From NCBI GenBank assembly GCA_947625805.1, contig CANQPT010000016.1:1-36193 (forward strand): 36,193 nucleotides of DNA, in the 5' to 3' direction. Both the position numbers and the translations under genes were made by a program. The notes under the pieces were generated by a model. It had not been told where the DNA came from. It saw nothing but the letters and a program-made list of their open reading frames with translations, and did no database searches. Positions 14,078 through 22,286 of this stretch are shown piece by piece. This DNA comes from an uncultured Clostridia bacterium (GTDB lineage Bacteria; Bacillota; Clostridia; Oscillospirales; CAG-272). Every line of letters starts with the position of its first letter. Position 1 is the stretch's first letter.

Positions 14078-15503
14078 GCGCGGATACCAAAGCCCTCTCA
14101 GCACCCGCTATGCGTCGCAAGAGATGCAATACCTGTTCTCACAGGACATGAAATTCACCACGTTCCACAAGTTGTGGATCGCCCTGGCCAAAGCCGAGCA
14201 GAAGTTCGGCGTGGCCATTACAGACGAGCAGATCGCAGAACTTGAGGCGGCCGCCGACACGGTGGATTACGAGGCCGCCGAGGCATACGAGCGCAAATTC
14301 CGTCACGACGTGATGGCGCACGTGCACGCCTACGGCGACCATTGCCCGACTGCCGCCGGCATCATTCATCTGGGCGCCACCTCCTGCTACGTGGGGGACA
14401 ATACCGATATGATCATCATGCGGGAGGCGCTCGCTCTGGTGCGCTCCAAACTGCTGCGCGTAATCGCCAACCTGACCGACTTTGCGGAGCGGTATAAGGC
14501 GCTTCCCGCTCTGGCATACACCCACTGCCAGCCGGCGCAGCTCACCACGGTGGGCAAGCGTGCCACCCTGTGGATTTACGACTTGGTGCTGGATCTCGAG
14601 GATCTCGACTACGTGGTCGGCTCGCTTGCCTTGCTGGGCAGCAAAGGCACCACCGGCACACAGGCTTCTTTCCTTGAAATATTCGACGGCGACGAGGAAA
14701 AATGCCGCGCGGCGGAGGCCTATATCGCCGAGCTGATGGGCTTTGACAAATGCGTGCCGGTCTCCGGACAGACCTATTCCCGCAAATTCGACACCCGGGT
14801 GGTAAACGTGCTTGCCGGTATCGCGCAGAGCGCGTACAAATTCTCGGGAGATATGCGGCTATTGCAGGCTTTCAAGGAGATGGAGGAGCCGTTTGAGGAA
14901 AATCAGATCGGTTCGTCGGCTATGCCCTATAAGCGCAACCCCATGCGCTGTGAGCGTATGGCGGCTCTTGCCAGATACGTGATCGCCGATTCCATCAACC
15001 CCGCGATCACGGCGGGCACCCAGTGGTTTGAGCGCACGCTCGACGACTCTGCCAACAAGCGCATTTCCGTGTCCGAAGCCTTTTTGGCGGTGGACGCTAT
15101 CTTGAATATCTATACCAACGTGACCCGGAATATCGTGGTCTATCCCAAGATGATCGAGCGCCGGATCATGGCGGAACTGCCTTTCATGGCCAGCGAAAAT
15201 ATCATGATGGACGCGGTCAAGCGGGGCGGAAACCGCCAGGACCTGCACGAGCGAATCCGTCGGCATTCGATTGCGGCCGGCAAGCGGGTCAAAGAAGAGG
15301 GTCTTGACAACAATCTGATCGATCTGATCTGCGCCGACCCCGCGTTTTGCCTCGACGAGGCCGAGGTACGCGCACACCTGAACCCTGCCAACTACGTCGG
15401 ACGCAGTGTTTCTCAGGTGGAGGAGTTCTTATCCGACGTCGTGCGACCGTTGTTGGCGGACAGCGCCGGCAAGATCGCCGAAAGCGCGGAGATTCATGTC
15501 TGA
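14070..15503 (+). CDS. purB: Adenylosuccinate lyase
   Basis: This 477-residue fumarase/aspartase-superfamily enzyme acts twice in purine synthesis, releasing fumarate from SAICAR and from adenylosuccinate. The signature loop [16 protein letters not shown] is intact, the catalytic-region [10 protein letters not shown] segment lies near residue 110 and the [11 protein letters not shown] His region near 150. ATG 14070 is chosen because TTGGAGGG lies just upstream and the N-terminus matches the family ([11 protein letters not shown]); the frame is open further upstream only because it overlaps the aminotransferase gene. A small membrane-protein gene starts inside its last eight bases. Confidence 0.95.
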   Translation: MNKRGYQSPLSTRYASQEMQYLFSQDMKFTTFHKLWIALAKAEQKFGVAITDEQIAELEAAADTVDYEAAEAYERKFRHDVMAHVHAYGDHCPTAAGIIHLGATSCYVGDNTDMIIMREALALVRSKLLRVIANLTDFAERYKALPALAYTHCQPAQLTTVGKRATLWIYDLVLDLEDLDYVVGSLALLGSKGTTGTQASFLEIFDGDEEKCRAAEAYIAELMGFDKCVPVSGQTYSRKFDTRVVNVLAGIAQSAYKFSGDMRLLQAFKEMEEPFEENQIGSSAMPYKRNPMRCERMAALARYVIADSINPAITAGTQWFERTLDDSANKRISVSEAFLAVDAILNIYTNVTRNIVVYPKMIERRIMAELPFMASENIMMDAVKRGGNRQDLHERIRRHSIAAGKRVKEEGLDNNLIDLICADPAFCLDEAEVRAHLNPANYVGRSVSQVEEFLSDVVRPLLADSAGKIAESAEIHV

Positions 15504-15885
15504 GTATTTACGGCTGATCGCGTTCATGCTTGTTTGCGCCCTGCTGCTCTCCTGTGCCGCACTGTTTGTGAGCGGCGCGGACAGGGCGGGGACAAGTCCG
15601 GTCCGGGAGGGAATGCTGCCCCTGCACACAGTGCGGCTGCAGGCTCTGCGCTCCGAGCCGGACGCCGAGCGCATCCGCTCTTCCTCGCCCCGGATAAGCG
15701 GATTCAAAACCGACGGACAGACGTCCGGCGAGCAAGAGGCAAAGACCGACCGGCCGGTATCGGCCTACAGCATACGGGGCAAAGATATACTCGCCCGCTT
15801 TTGCAGGCGTTCGGCCGCACCGGAAAGCGACGACGGGCGGGGCATTGCGGCAGCGAAAGAGAACGTCATTTTGAAATTATTATAG
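15496..15885 (+). CDS. Small single-pass membrane protein of unknown function
   Basis: The product would be 129 residues: one hydrophobic segment near the N-terminus (LIAFMLVCALLLSCAALFVS, about residues 6-25), which may be a signal anchor or a lipoprotein-like signal, then a polar, arginine- and serine-rich region with no recognised domain. ATG 15496 overlaps the purB stop codon, suggesting coupled translation; a longer reading from 15406 lies within purB. It ends 13 bp before secD. I do not recognise a family. It is supported by its position in the operon and by the membrane segment, but it could be poorly conserved. Confidence 0.6.
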   Translation: MSEYLRLIAFMLVCALLLSCAALFVSGADRAGTSPVREGMLPLHTVRLQALRSEPDAERIRSSSPRISGFKTDGQTSGEQEAKTDRPVSAYSIRGKDILARFCRRSAAPESDDGRGIAAAKENVILKLL

Positions 15886-15898
15886 AGAGGTAGAAACC

Positions 15899-17191
15899 AT
15901 GAAGACAAAAGGACAAAATCTTACCGCTCTTATCTTAGCAATCGTCATCATCGCCGCCGTGGTATATACCGCGGCATTCGGCGCGGGTGATTTCAAGGGT
16001 TGCTTTGATAAAGACAGCGTGACCATGGGCTTAGACATTGCCGGCGGTACCAGCATTATCTATTCCCCCTCGGACGGATACCAGCCGAGCGATGACGAGG
16101 TCAACTCCGCCATTGCCCGTCTGCGCGTACGTCTTGATAACCTGAACTACTCGGAAGCGCAGGTCTATTCCTCTTCCAGCACCAACATTGCCACCCAGAT
16201 TGTTGTGGACATTCCCGGCGTATCGGTAGGTCAGGACGCCATCGATCAGATGGGCGCCACAGCCGAGCTTACGTTCGAGGATTACAACGACGAGGTGGTC
16301 ATGAACGGCTCGGATATCAAGAGCGCGGCCTCTGCGTACGGAGACCCCACAAACGTGGGTTACGACGCTTACTACGTGTCCCTGACCCTCAATTCGGACG
16401 CAGTGGACAAGTTCTCCGAGGCGACCAAAAAGATCGCGGCATACGCTACGGGCAATAACGTTCTGGCCATCAAACTGGACGGCGTGACCGTGACCAGCCC
16501 GACGGTTTCTCAGCAACTGACCACTGAGGACGTGGTCATCACAGGCAACTTTGACAGAGAGACCGCTGAGTACTATGCGGGCGTTATCAACGCCGGAGCG
16601 CTGCCGTTTGCGCTGGAAGTCGAGTCCTCCAGCGTCATCACAGCGGCGCTGGGCGCGGACGCACTCTCCCGCTGCCTGTGGGCAGGCTTGATCGGTATTA
16701 TCCTGGTCATGCTTTTCATGGCCGTCTACTACCGTCTGCCCGGTCTTATGGCAGACCTGTCGCTGTGCGCCTACATGGGTCTGACCGGCCTTGCCATTCT
16801 GCTCTTTAAGGTCAACCTGTCGCTGGCCGGTATCGCCGGTATCGTGCTGGCCATCGGTATGGCCGTCGACGCCAACGTGGTCATCTTCGAGCGCATCAAG
16901 GACGAGATCCGCAAGGGCAAGAGCACGTCAAGCGCACTCAGAGCCGGTTTCCACAACGCAATGGCGGCCGTGCTCGACTCCAATATTACGACTTTGATCG
17001 CGGCAGTCGTGCTGTATTACTTTGGAACGGGAAGCGTCAAGGGCTTTGCTTTGACCCTGCTCATCGGTGTCATTCTGTCCTTCCTTTCCGCAATCTTCAT
17101 CACCCAGTTCTTTATGAACAGACTGGTGCGTTTGGGCGTGACCGCCCCGGCGCTCTATGGCGTGAAAGTGAAAGGGGGCAATGACCAATGA
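15899..17191 (+). CDS. secD: Protein translocase subunit SecD
   Basis: The 430-residue SecD assists late stages of protein export through SecYEG using the proton motive force. One membrane segment lies at the N-terminus, followed by the MGLDIAGGTSIIY motif, a periplasmic-type P1 region (about 60-240), then five membrane segments with the RND-family core GIVLAIGMAVDANVVIFERI near residues 305-330. Length fits the short SecD of Clostridia. AGAGAGGTAGAAACC precedes ATG 15899. It overlaps secF by four bases (ATGA at 17188-17191). Confidence 0.95.
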   Translation: MKTKGQNLTALILAIVIIAAVVYTAAFGAGDFKGCFDKDSVTMGLDIAGGTSIIYSPSDGYQPSDDEVNSAIARLRVRLDNLNYSEAQVYSSSSTNIATQIVVDIPGVSVGQDAIDQMGATAELTFEDYNDEVVMNGSDIKSAASAYGDPTNVGYDAYYVSLTLNSDAVDKFSEATKKIAAYATGNNVLAIKLDGVTVTSPTVSQQLTTEDVVITGNFDRETAEYYAGVINAGALPFALEVESSSVITAALGADALSRCLWAGLIGIILVMLFMAVYYRLPGLMADLSLCAYMGLTGLAILLFKVNLSLAGIAGIVLAIGMAVDANVVIFERIKDEIRKGKSTSSALRAGFHNAMAAVLDSNITTLIAAVVLYYFGTGSVKGFALTLLIGVILSFLSAIFITQFFMNRLVRLGVTAPALYGVKVKGGNDQ

Positions 17192-17658
17192 AAAAACAGT
17201 TTGATTTTATCGGCAAACGCCTGATCTTCTTGGCCGTCGCCGGTATCGTGATTCTGGCGGGAGTGGTTTCCTTCTTTGTGCAGGGCTTTAACGTAGGCCA
17301 GGACTTTACCGGCGGTACCGAAATGACCTTTGTGCTGCGTGAGAGCGAAAACCACGATCAGACGGTGGAGATCACAGGCGACGTGGAAAAGGCCGTCGCA
17401 CAGGTCTTTACCGACGCGGGTGCGACCGGCGTGCGCGTGACCGCAAACGCAGAGCCCGGCTCGGTCACGGTGGATACCGCACAGCTTTCTACCGAAACAC
17501 AGCTTGCCGTCAAAAAAGCAATGGGCGAGAAGTATTATTTCTCGGACGACGAGTATTCTTTTGAGAATATCTCGGGTAAGGTCAGCCGCGACCTGCGGGA
17601 CAAGGCCATCAAGGGCGTTGCCATCTCATCTATATCACCATTCGCTTTGACATTCTGA
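17188..17658 (+). CDS. secF: SecF, N-terminal part (gene interrupted by a frameshift)
   Basis: The 156-residue reading covers the first membrane segment of SecF (FLAVAGIVILAGVVSFFV), the GQDFTGGTEMTF motif that mirrors SecD, the extracytoplasmic P1 domain and the start of the second membrane segment (DKAIKGVAIS). It then runs into an aberrant tail (SISPFALTF) and stops. The rest of SecF continues in another frame from about 17622. AAAGGGGGCAATGACC upstream and ATGA overlap with secD give the start. SecF pairs with SecD; a truncated product would lack most membrane helices and should not work alone. Confidence 0.85.
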   Translation: MKKQFDFIGKRLIFLAVAGIVILAGVVSFFVQGFNVGQDFTGGTEMTFVLRESENHDQTVEITGDVEKAVAQVFTDAGATGVRVTANAEPGSVTVDTAQLSTETQLAVKKAMGEKYYFSDDEYSFENISGKVSRDLRDKAIKGVAISSISPFALTF

Positions 17659-17663
17659 GCGGC

Positions 17664-18083
17664 GTGTCGGCCGTCCTCTGCCTGGTACACGACGTGCTGA
17701 TTATGTTCGCCGCTTACACCATCTTCCAGATCCCGCTGGATTCCACCATGATCGCGGCGGTTCTGACCATTCTCGGTTACTCGATCAACGCGACCATCAT
17801 CGTCTTTGACCGTGTCAGAGAGAACAACAAGCTGTATTCCAAATCCACCTTTGCCGAAAACGCAAACCTGGGCGTCAATCAGACCATCACCCGTTCGCTG
17901 AACACCACGCTGACCACCCTCTTTACCATCGGTATGATCTATATCTTAGGACCTTCGTCCATCAAGACGTTTGCTCTTCCGATCATCGTGGGCGTCATCG
18001 CCGGTCTGTTCTCTTCGGTCTGCCTGTCCTGCAACTTCTGGGTGCTCTTCAAGGGCAAAAAGGCAAACGAGGTCAGGAAATAA
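17664..18083 (+). CDS. secF: SecF, C-terminal part (after the frameshift)
   Basis: This frame is open from before 17622 and reads HLIYITIRFD, then the SecF core SAVLCLVHDVLIM, the YSINATIIVFDRVRENN motif and three further membrane segments, ending at 18083. GTG 17664 is only a formal start; no ribosome-binding site is seen, so the fragment is part of the secF at 17188. Aligning against the usual spacing between the DLRDKA helix start and the FRF(D/E) motif suggests roughly three residues are missing, so a small deletion that is not a multiple of three is likely near 17620-17626. Confidence 0.82.
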   Translation: MSAVLCLVHDVLIMFAAYTIFQIPLDSTMIAAVLTILGYSINATIIVFDRVRENNKLYSKSTFAENANLGVNQTITRSLNTTLTTLFTIGMIYILGPSSIKTFALPIIVGVIAGLFSSVCLSCNFWVLFKGKKANEVRK

Positions 18084-18114
18084 TTTGATCTGTTTGGAAT
18101 CTTTTCAGGATTTG

Positions 18115-18146
18115 TTCAGGGGAACTTTTGTAAAAGTTCCCCTGAA
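18115..18146 (+). terminator. Long hairpin with CTTTTGTAAAAG core after secF
   Basis: A perfect 15-bp inverted repeat (18115-18129 and 18132-18146) around a GT centre. It is followed by ACCCCTCAAAACTT, a tail also found after the hairpin at 27787. Confidence 0.65.
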
Positions 18147-18179
18147 ACCCCTCAAAACTTCGGGAAAAGAAATACAAAT

Positions 18180-18207
18180 GCGCAAGTCGGTCGACTTGCG
18201 CTTTTTT
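18180..18207. terminator. Rho-independent terminator between secF and rlmH
   Basis: GCGCAAGTC (18180-18188) pairs with GACTTGCGC (18193-18201) over a four-base loop, followed by TTTTTT (18202-18207). It ends the purB-secDF transcript before the convergent rlmH operon. Confidence 0.85.
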
Positions 18208-18274
18208 CGGTCTGTGATTTTCCCTGAGGCCGGGCAATGCAGACACGGCATGAGCCCTGCCGCCCGGAATTTCT

Positions 18275-18697
18275 TCATTTATGATACTTGCCGCCGGCGT
18301 TGATGTTGCAGGCGCGGTAGAGTTGTTCCAGCAACAACACCCGCATCAGTTGATGCGGGAAGGTCATTCTGGAAAAAGAAAGGCGCTCATCGCACAGGGC
18401 CTTGTATTGCTCGGGAATGCCGTCCGATGCGCCGATCAAAAACTGCAGATGGGAATATCCCCGCACGCCAAGGGAGTCGATGCGCCCGGCGAGCTGCTCG
18501 CTGGAAAACTGCTTCCCCTCTATGCACAGGGCGAATTTGTACGCCCGTTTGTCGAGCAGCGCCGGGATCTCACCGTCCCTTTGAAAGGTAAGATTGCGCA
18601 GGGTGCAGTAGGCGGACAGGCGCTTTTGGTACTCCGCCACCGCCTGCCGAAGATAGTCCTCCTTGAGAGCGCCCACCGAGAGAACGTCTATGGTCAT
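18275..18697 (-). CDS. rlmH: 23S rRNA (pseudouridine1915-N3)-methyltransferase RlmH
   Basis: The 140-residue SPOUT-fold enzyme methylates pseudouridine 1915 in helix 69 of 23S rRNA within assembled 70S ribosomes. The SAM-binding trefoil knot residues are recognisable: FLIGASDGIP, then the highly conserved MTFPHQLMRVLLLEQLYRA and the C-terminal NINAGGKYHK. It is shorter than the usual ~155-160 residues, mostly through a reduced middle region. ATG 18697 overlaps the walJ stop codon by four bases. walJ and rlmH are neighbours in many Firmicutes, which supports both names. Confidence 0.93.
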   Translation of the reverse strand: MTIDVLSVGALKEDYLRQAVAEYQKRLSAYCTLRNLTFQRDGEIPALLDKRAYKFALCIEGKQFSSEQLAGRIDSLGVRGYSHLQFLIGASDGIPEQYKALCDERLSFSRMTFPHQLMRVLLLEQLYRACNINAGGKYHK

Positions 18698-19437
18698 ATG
18701 ATTGCCTCCGGCGCACAGTCAATGCGCACGTCTGTATCTTCGATCGCCTCCCGGGTACAGGCAAGGGCCAGCGCGGGGGTGTTGTTTTCCCGGCTTATAT
18801 GGGCAAGGGTGATCGCTTTGGTGCCGTGGGACGCCAAAAAGGCGCAAAAACGTGCACAGTCCCGGTTGGACAGGTGTCCGTGTTCCGAGAGAATACGGTT
18901 TTGCAGCACACGCGGATACGGCCCGTTTCGTAGCATCTGCTCGTCGTGATTGCTCTCGACCAGCACTTGCTCACAGCCCACAAGAGACGCCACAGCCTCG
19001 TCGGTCACATATCCCGTGTCGGTCATAATCCCCACCCGTTCGCCGCCCAGACGCACGGTATATCCCACACAGCAGGCGGTATCGTGGGAGAGGGGAAAAC
19101 TGCTCACCGTGAGGGGACCCACCTGTTCTGTGTAGATGCAGTCATGGGTGCAGATACCTGCGGGCAGTACCGCGCAGGCATAGGATGGCCCGGTCATGTG
19201 AATGGAGGCGTTCAGTTTGCTTTGCAGTACGGGCAGTGCCGCGATATGGTCCCGATGCTCATGGGTAATAAAGACCGCGTCCATCCGGGACAGGGTCAGT
19301 CCGAGGGTGGAAAGCGCACGGGCAATGCGGCGGGCGCTCACCCCTGCGTCGATGAGAATGTGGGCGCCGCCGCCGGTAATATAGGTACAGTTTCCGCCGC
19401 TTCCGGAAAAGAGCGGAATGATACGCAGTTGGCTCAT
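18694..19437 (-). CDS. walJ: MBL-fold metallo-hydrolase WalJ/YycJ-like
   Basis: The 247-residue protein has the metallo-beta-lactamase fold: SGSGGNCTYI and LIDAGVS strands, the metal-binding motif THEHRDH, a second-site Asp (MTDTGYV) and a late His region (LAHISRENN). WalJ/YycJ has been linked to coordination of cell division with replication and to 5'-3' exonuclease activity; function here is inferred from family. It starts four bases inside the preceding membrane-protein gene and overlaps rlmH, forming a tight minus-strand operon downstream of galK. Confidence 0.9.
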   Translation of the reverse strand: MSQLRIIPLFSGSGGNCTYITGGGAHILIDAGVSARRIARALSTLGLTLSRMDAVFITHEHRDHIAALPVLQSKLNASIHMTGPSYACAVLPAGICTHDCIYTEQVGPLTVSSFPLSHDTACCVGYTVRLGGERVGIMTDTGYVTDEAVASLVGCEQVLVESNHDEQMLRNGPYPRVLQNRILSEHGHLSNRDCARFCAFLASHGTKAITLAHISRENNTPALALACTREAIEDTDVRIDCAPEAII

Positions 19438-19880
19438 TTGGAAAAAAACATGGTGTAGAGAATGTCAAAGCCCACGATCAACAGCAAGGGAAAGATCACG
19501 TAAGCAAGAGGTCTTGCCCGATCATGGGCGAGGCGCAGACGTTCGATAAACGCCTGCTTTTCGGCCGGCGTCATATGGTCCGGGAGTTGATCGGGGGTGG
19601 GAAGATCCCGGGACAGACCCCGATTCACGGTCACAAAGGAGGCGATCAGCACTGCCAGCAAAAGATAAAGGATCACCTCTGTTGCGATGGAAAAGCCATA
19701 CCATCGGGTGCTCTGCAGCCGCCATGCGCACAGGTATAACCCGAGAAAGCCGATGCAGGAGGAGAGCAGGATGAGCGCCGTGCGGCGGTTGCCCCGCTCG
19801 GGACGCTCGGGAAGTGTTGCCATACGCGCGGCGATCGACTTGGGTTTTTTCGGCCTGCGCTTTACTTTATAGCGGCTCAA
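19434..19880 (-). CDS. Small membrane protein of unknown function
   Basis: From TTG 19880 the product is 148 residues: a very basic N-terminus (KVKRRPKKPK), two adjacent hydrophobic segments (TALILLSSCIGFLGLYLCAW and VILYLLLAVLIASFVTV), a charged amphipathic stretch (PAEKQAFIERLRLAHDRARP) and a third membrane segment at the C-terminus. I recognise no family. The TTG overlaps the galK stop codon (TTGA), which favours coupling, but the ribosome-binding site is weak and ATG 19823 is an alternative start. The reading to 20048 lies inside galK and is rejected. It sits between galK and walJ in one operon. Confidence 0.65.
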   Translation of the reverse strand: MSRYKVKRRPKKPKSIAARMATLPERPERGNRRTALILLSSCIGFLGLYLCAWRLQSTRWYGFSIATEVILYLLLAVLIASFVTVNRGLSRDLPTPDQLPDHMTPAEKQAFIERLRLAHDRARPLAYVIFPLLLIVGFDILYTMFFSK

Positions 19881-21163
19881 AGTCCCGCCGCCTTGTCCAC
19901 TGCGATGCCGCCGTCCGGACGGATTCCCAGTCTGACGCAGGCGCCCTCGCCGAAAGCGGCGTCCATGGCCTCGGTCAGCGCCCCGGTCTTTGCGCACGGG
20001 CAAAAGACCTGTATGGTCCCGGCAAAGCCGCCGCCGTGCACACGGCAAGCGCCCTCGTTTCCCAGCACTCGTTCGGCGATGGCAAGGGCAAGGGAAAGCC
20101 CCTGCTCGTTCACGTTTTTGACGGTATAGATATTCTGTAAGTACTTAAAGGAGGAATTTCCGCTTTCCCGCACACCGGCAAGAAAAGCGTCCATGTCCCC
20201 CCGTCGGAGGGCGTCACGCTGTGCGTCCACCCGGTCGTTTTCGGACAGATAGTGCATGGCCCGGATAATCGCCCGGTCGCCCACCTGCTCACGCAGGGCG
20301 GGAATGGCGTTTAATATCTGCTCCATGCTTACTTCCCGAAGCACTCGCTTGCCGAAATACCCGGCGACCCGTTTCATCTCCTCCGGGATAGCGGCGTAAT
20401 CGTCGGTCAGGTCGGAATGATTTCCGCCCGTGTTGACGATACACAGGTCGTACCCGGCGCTTGCCGGGTCAAAATCGATCTGCTCTACAATGGGGTTGGC
20501 CGGGTCGGCAAAGTCGATGGCCACAAAGCCGCCGAAAATGCAGGCCACCTGGTCGAGCAGTCCGCAGGGCTTGCCATAAAAGCGGTTTTCCGCGTATTGA
20601 CCGATCTTGGCGATTTCCACCTTGTCTACCTTGCCGTCGTTGTATAAGTGATTTTCGATGGTGCCGATCATATCCTCAAAGGCCGCCGACGAGGAAAGGC
20701 CCGAGGCCTTGAACACGTTCGAGGTGGTATAGGCGTCAAAGCCGCCCGCCTTGTATCCGCGCGCTCTCAGCCCGTCGCACACACCGGCGATCATCAGTGC
20801 GCTCTTGCGGTATTTTGCGGGATCCAGACAGGTAAGATCCACCGTGTCCATTGCAAAGCCGCGGCTCTGTACCCGCACGCGGCGCTCGTCGCTTTTTGCG
20901 GCGATGGCGATAATATCCAAAGGAATCGAGGCGGCAAGCACTTTGCCGTGATTGTGGTCGGTATGATTGCCCGAAATCTCTGTGCGTCCGGAAACGCTGA
21001 ACACCCGCAGGTCGCGTCCGGCGCCGTAAATTGCTTCAAATTCGTCCACGCAGAACGCATACCGTTCTTGCTGTGTCTTTGTCCGGTCGGCCCCATACAG
21101 GCGGGTAAAGATCCCGTCAAAGGCGCCGTCGGCTATGGCTTTCTTTAATTCTTTTGCTTTCAT
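19877..21163 (-). CDS. galK: Galactokinase
   Basis: The 428-residue GHMP-superfamily kinase phosphorylates galactose at C1, the first step of the Leloir pathway. The galactokinase signature appears as GRTEISGNHTDHNHG, the ATP-binding motif as ASGLSSSAAFE, and the C-terminal GHMP motif as CRVHGGGFAGTIQVF. The signature has ISGN where the classical form has LIGE, as in a clostridial subgroup of longer galactokinases. ACGGAGGAACCA precedes ATG 21163; the frame is open further upstream but passes through the promoter. No other Leloir gene is in the window. Confidence 0.92.
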   Translation of the reverse strand: MKAKELKKAIADGAFDGIFTRLYGADRTKTQQERYAFCVDEFEAIYGAGRDLRVFSVSGRTEISGNHTDHNHGKVLAASIPLDIIAIAAKSDERRVRVQSRGFAMDTVDLTCLDPAKYRKSALMIAGVCDGLRARGYKAGGFDAYTTSNVFKASGLSSSAAFEDMIGTIENHLYNDGKVDKVEIAKIGQYAENRFYGKPCGLLDQVACIFGGFVAIDFADPANPIVEQIDFDPASAGYDLCIVNTGGNHSDLTDDYAAIPEEMKRVAGYFGKRVLREVSMEQILNAIPALREQVGDRAIIRAMHYLSENDRVDAQRDALRRGDMDAFLAGVRESGNSSFKYLQNIYTVKNVNEQGLSLALAIAERVLGNEGACRVHGGGFAGTIQVFCPCAKTGALTEAMDAAFGEGACVRLGIRPDGGIAVDKAAGL

Positions 21164-21190
21164 TGGTTCCTCCGTTTGATATTCCAAGTT

Positions 21191-21219
21191 ATTGTAGCAC
21201 AAAAATCCCGAAATGTAAA
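21191..21219 (-). promoter_or_regulatory. SigA-type promoter of galK
   Basis: On the minus strand TTTACA (21219-21214) and TACAAT (21196-21191) are separated by 17 bp. Transcription would begin about 20 bases before the galK ATG. It lies back to back with the promoter at 21228-21256. Confidence 0.65.
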
Positions 21220-21227
21220 TGCCGACC

Positions 21228-21256
21228 TTGCTTTTCCGCAAGAAATATGGTACAAT
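21228..21256 (+). promoter_or_regulatory. SigA-type promoter of the aldo/keto reductase-yhaN operon
   Basis: TTGCTT (21228-21233) and TACAAT (21251-21256) with 17 bp spacing; ATAAGGAGATTATC then precedes the ATG at 21282. It is the only promoter visible for the five overlapping genes downstream. Confidence 0.7.
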
Positions 21257-21281
21257 CCGAATATAAGATAAGGAGATTATC

Positions 21282-22286
21282 ATGGAACAACACGACGTTT
21301 ACCGCGCGTGCGAGACGCGCTATGCGGACGCATCATATAGACCGGTAGGCCGCAGCGGTCTGCGTCTTTCGGCCATCTCGCTGGGCCTGTGGCATAATTT
21401 CGGCAGTATCGGAAACTTTGAGGTCATGCGGTCCATGTGCCGCACGGCCTTTGACGCGGGCATTACCTGCTTTGACCTTGCCAACAATTACGGCCCGGTA
21501 CCCGGCAGCGCCGAAGAAAATTTCGGGCGCGTCATCGCCCGCGACCTTGCGCCCTATCGGGACGAGTTGGTCATCACCACCAAGGCGGGCTTTGATATGT
21601 GGAGCGGTCCATACGGCTCGGGCGGCAGCCGCAAGCATATGATCGCTTCCTGCGACGCAAGCCTTAAGCGGATGGGGGTAGAGTACGTGGATATTTTCTA
21701 TCATCACCGCATGACGCCGGACACTCCCATCGAGGAAACCATGGAGGCGCTGGCCGCCATTGTGCGTGCGGGGAAGGCCTTGTATGCGGGCATCTCGAAT
21801 TATGATACCGAATGGACCTCCCGCGCTCTCGCTCTTGCAAAAGAGTTGCACCTGCCGCTCGTCATTCATCAAAAAAGTTATTCCATGCTGAGTCGCGGCC
21901 CGGAGCAGGACGGCACGCTCGCCCAGTGCGAACGGCAAAAGTTGGGATTGACCGCTTTTTCTGCGCTTGCACAGGGACTGCTCACCGATCGGTATTTGCA
22001 CGGTGTGCCGGACGACAGCCGGATCGCTCGCGATCCGCGCTTTCTGCGCAAAGAGGCGCTTACCCCCGAAATGCTTGGCAAGATCCGGGCGCTCAATGAA
22101 ATTGCCGCCCTGCGCGGTCAGAGTCTCGCGCAAATGGCTCTTGCATGGGTGCTGCGCTCTCAGGCGGTCTGCAGTGTGATCATCGGCGCGTCCAAGCCCG
22201 AGCAGATTCTTGACAACGTCCGCGCCACGCAGGCCGCACCCTTCAGCCAAGAGGAACTTGCGCGTATCGACGCGATCTGTCTATGA
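21282..22286 (+). CDS. Aldo/keto reductase (YghZ/GpR-like)
   Basis: The 334-residue NADPH-dependent oxidoreductase has a TIM-barrel fold. The catalytic tetrad is visible: Asp and Tyr in FDLANNYG, Lys in VITTKAGF and His in DIFYHHR. The N-terminus (YRPVGRSGLRLSAISLGLWHNFG) and the loop MWSGPYGSGGSRKH are typical of the L-glyceraldehyde 3-phosphate reductase/YghZ subgroup; the C-terminal VIIGASKPEQILDNV binds the coenzyme phosphate. The physiological substrate is unknown, possibly small toxic aldehydes. AAGGAG precedes ATG 21282. Its stop overlaps the next gene by four bases. Confidence 0.92.
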   Translation: MEQHDVYRACETRYADASYRPVGRSGLRLSAISLGLWHNFGSIGNFEVMRSMCRTAFDAGITCFDLANNYGPVPGSAEENFGRVIARDLAPYRDELVITTKAGFDMWSGPYGSGGSRKHMIASCDASLKRMGVEYVDIFYHHRMTPDTPIEETMEALAAIVRAGKALYAGISNYDTEWTSRALALAKELHLPLVIHQKSYSMLSRGPEQDGTLAQCERQKLGLTAFSALAQGLLTDRYLHGVPDDSRIARDPRFLRKEALTPEMLGKIRALNEIAALRGQSLAQMALAWVLRSQAVCSVIIGASKPEQILDNVRATQAAPFSQEELARIDAICL

